Below, one piece after another: positions 63,423 through 64,000 of a DNA stretch of 64,000 nucleotides. The notes under the pieces are model-generated. The model saw nothing but the letters and a program-made list of their open reading frames with translations, did no database searches and was not told where the DNA came from. The DNA is from Planotetraspora silvatica (lineage in GTDB: Bacteria > Actinomycetota > Actinomycetes > Streptosporangiales > Streptosporangiaceae). Location of the stretch: assembly GCF_016863315.1 (NCBI RefSeq), contig NZ_BOOQ01000028.1, forward strand, positions 62,001 through 126,000, given 5' to 3'. How positions within the stretch are numbered: the first letter of the stretch is position 1; the number at the start of each line of letters is the position of its first letter. The translations under genes were made by a program, and so were the position numbers.

Positions 63423-64000
63423 TCAGCTGGAGGCGAACAGTGCCCTGATGCGCGCCGCCTGTTCGGTGCGCTCGGCCGCCGACTGCTCCTCCAGCGTGCG
63501 CCCGGGCGCCCCCTGCAGGAGCCGCTTGGTCGCCGTCGCGGCCGCCCGGTCGGTGGCCAGCAACGCCGTCGCCAGATCCTGTACGGCCTGTGCCAGTTCG
63601 TCCGGCGGGACGGCCATCTCCGCCAGGCCGAGCTGCAGGGCCTCGGCCGCGCCGACGGTGCGCGCGGTCAGGCAGATCTCGATCGCCCGCGGAACGCCGA
63701 CGAGCTCCACGAGCGGCTTGGTGCCCGTCAGGTCGGGAACCAGCCCGAGAGCGGGTTCCTTCATGCAGAACTTCACGTCGTCGGCGACGATCCGGAGATC
63801 GCACGACAGGGCCAGCTGGAACCCCGCACCGATGGCGTGGCCCTGAACCGCGGCGATGGACACGATGTCGGGACGGCGCAACCAGAGAAAGCCGCGCTGA
63901 TATTCCGCGACCTGCCGCTGGAACGCGTCGTCGTCGAGTGTGGCGACGGTCGCGAGCGAGTCCTGCCCGGGAGTTCCCCCGGGCGTGAACATGCTCAGGT
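63423..64000 (-). CDS. Enoyl-CoA hydratase/isomerase family protein, 5'-truncated
   Basis: The frame stays open to the right edge, so the N-terminus lies outside. The visible about 192 residues contain VSIAAVQGHAIGAGFQLALS with CDLRIVADDVKFCMKEPALG and LVPDLTGTKPLVELVGVPRA, the crotonase oxyanion-hole region. The first Glu/Gly pair of the crotonase active site would be in AIGAGFQL and EPALGLVPD. The C-terminal helices end TEQAARIRALFASS. Likely beta-oxidation or a related CoA-ester step, cytosolic. Substrate unknown. Confidence 0.88.
   Translation of the reverse strand, partial: LSMFTPGGTPGQDSLATVATLDDDAFQRQVAEYQRGFLWLRRPDIVSIAAVQGHAIGAGFQLALSCDLRIVADDVKFCMKEPALGLVPDLTGTKPLVELVGVPRAIEICLTARTVGAAEALQLGLAEMAVPPDELAQAVQDLATALLATDRAAATATKRLLQGAPGRTLEEQSAAERTEQAARIRALFASS

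Overview
The window comes from a high-GC actinomycete chromosome. Frequent GTG starts and ATGA/GTGA overlaps, a fabG-fabI pair, a SapB-type class III lanthipeptide locus and a 6C-like RNA all point that way. The gene set would fit Streptosporangiaceae (Nonomuraea, Sphaerisporangium, Microbispora), but that family-level guess is inference. Nearly all space is coding; I saw no tRNA, rRNA, transposase or cas gene.

Left part (1-35.9 kb), mostly housekeeping and catabolic. A truncated SDR gene and a secreted repeat protein come first. A six-gene minus-strand glycan operon (12.7 to 1.7 kb) follows: sugar-binding lipoprotein, two ABC permeases, GH38 alpha-mannosidase, a PpiC-like protein and a GH95-like enzyme. 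It is read divergently from a LacI regulator, with a perfect 16-bp palindrome between them. Next are fabG-fabI, tldD-tldE, dodecin, DUF3099, a 6C-like RNA, molybdenum cofactor genes (DUF6457, mobA, moaA), rtcB, and a molybdate block (Moco-domain protein, modC, modB, modA, HTH-TOBE protein, molbindin). Two TetR-linked oxidoreductase loci and a FtsX-type ABC exporter close this part.

Middle part (36-51 kb), specialised metabolism. A UbiA prenyltransferase, type III polyketide synthase, ICMT-like methyltransferase and FAD monooxygenase resemble srs/agq clusters for phenolic lipids and prenylated alkylquinones. Next comes a complete ram/amf-like locus: histidine kinase, LanKC synthetase, a 45-aa precursor peptide that is easily missed, two ABC exporters, and a convergent NarL-type response regulator. 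A secreted Pro/Ala/Gln-rich protein follows.

The most unusual signal is confined to this middle part: 28 copies of a two-box repeat in four non-coding arrays. Box A is GTGATCATGCACAGGTTCG-like and box B is CTGACCAGC-like at a fixed offset. Copies repeat every 53 bp (range 52-54), about five helical turns. Each complete array has forward copies on the left and reverse copies on the right, all pointing to the centre; in one case ubiA sits in that centre.

Right part (51-64 kb). A POT peptide transporter, a MocR regulator with a YczE-like membrane protein, a GH15 trehalase/glucoamylase-like enzyme, a 58-aa membrane peptide coupled to a sensor kinase, a protein of unknown function, an LD-carboxypeptidase, a sulfotransferase, an ABC exporter, and an enoyl-CoA hydratase cut by the right edge.
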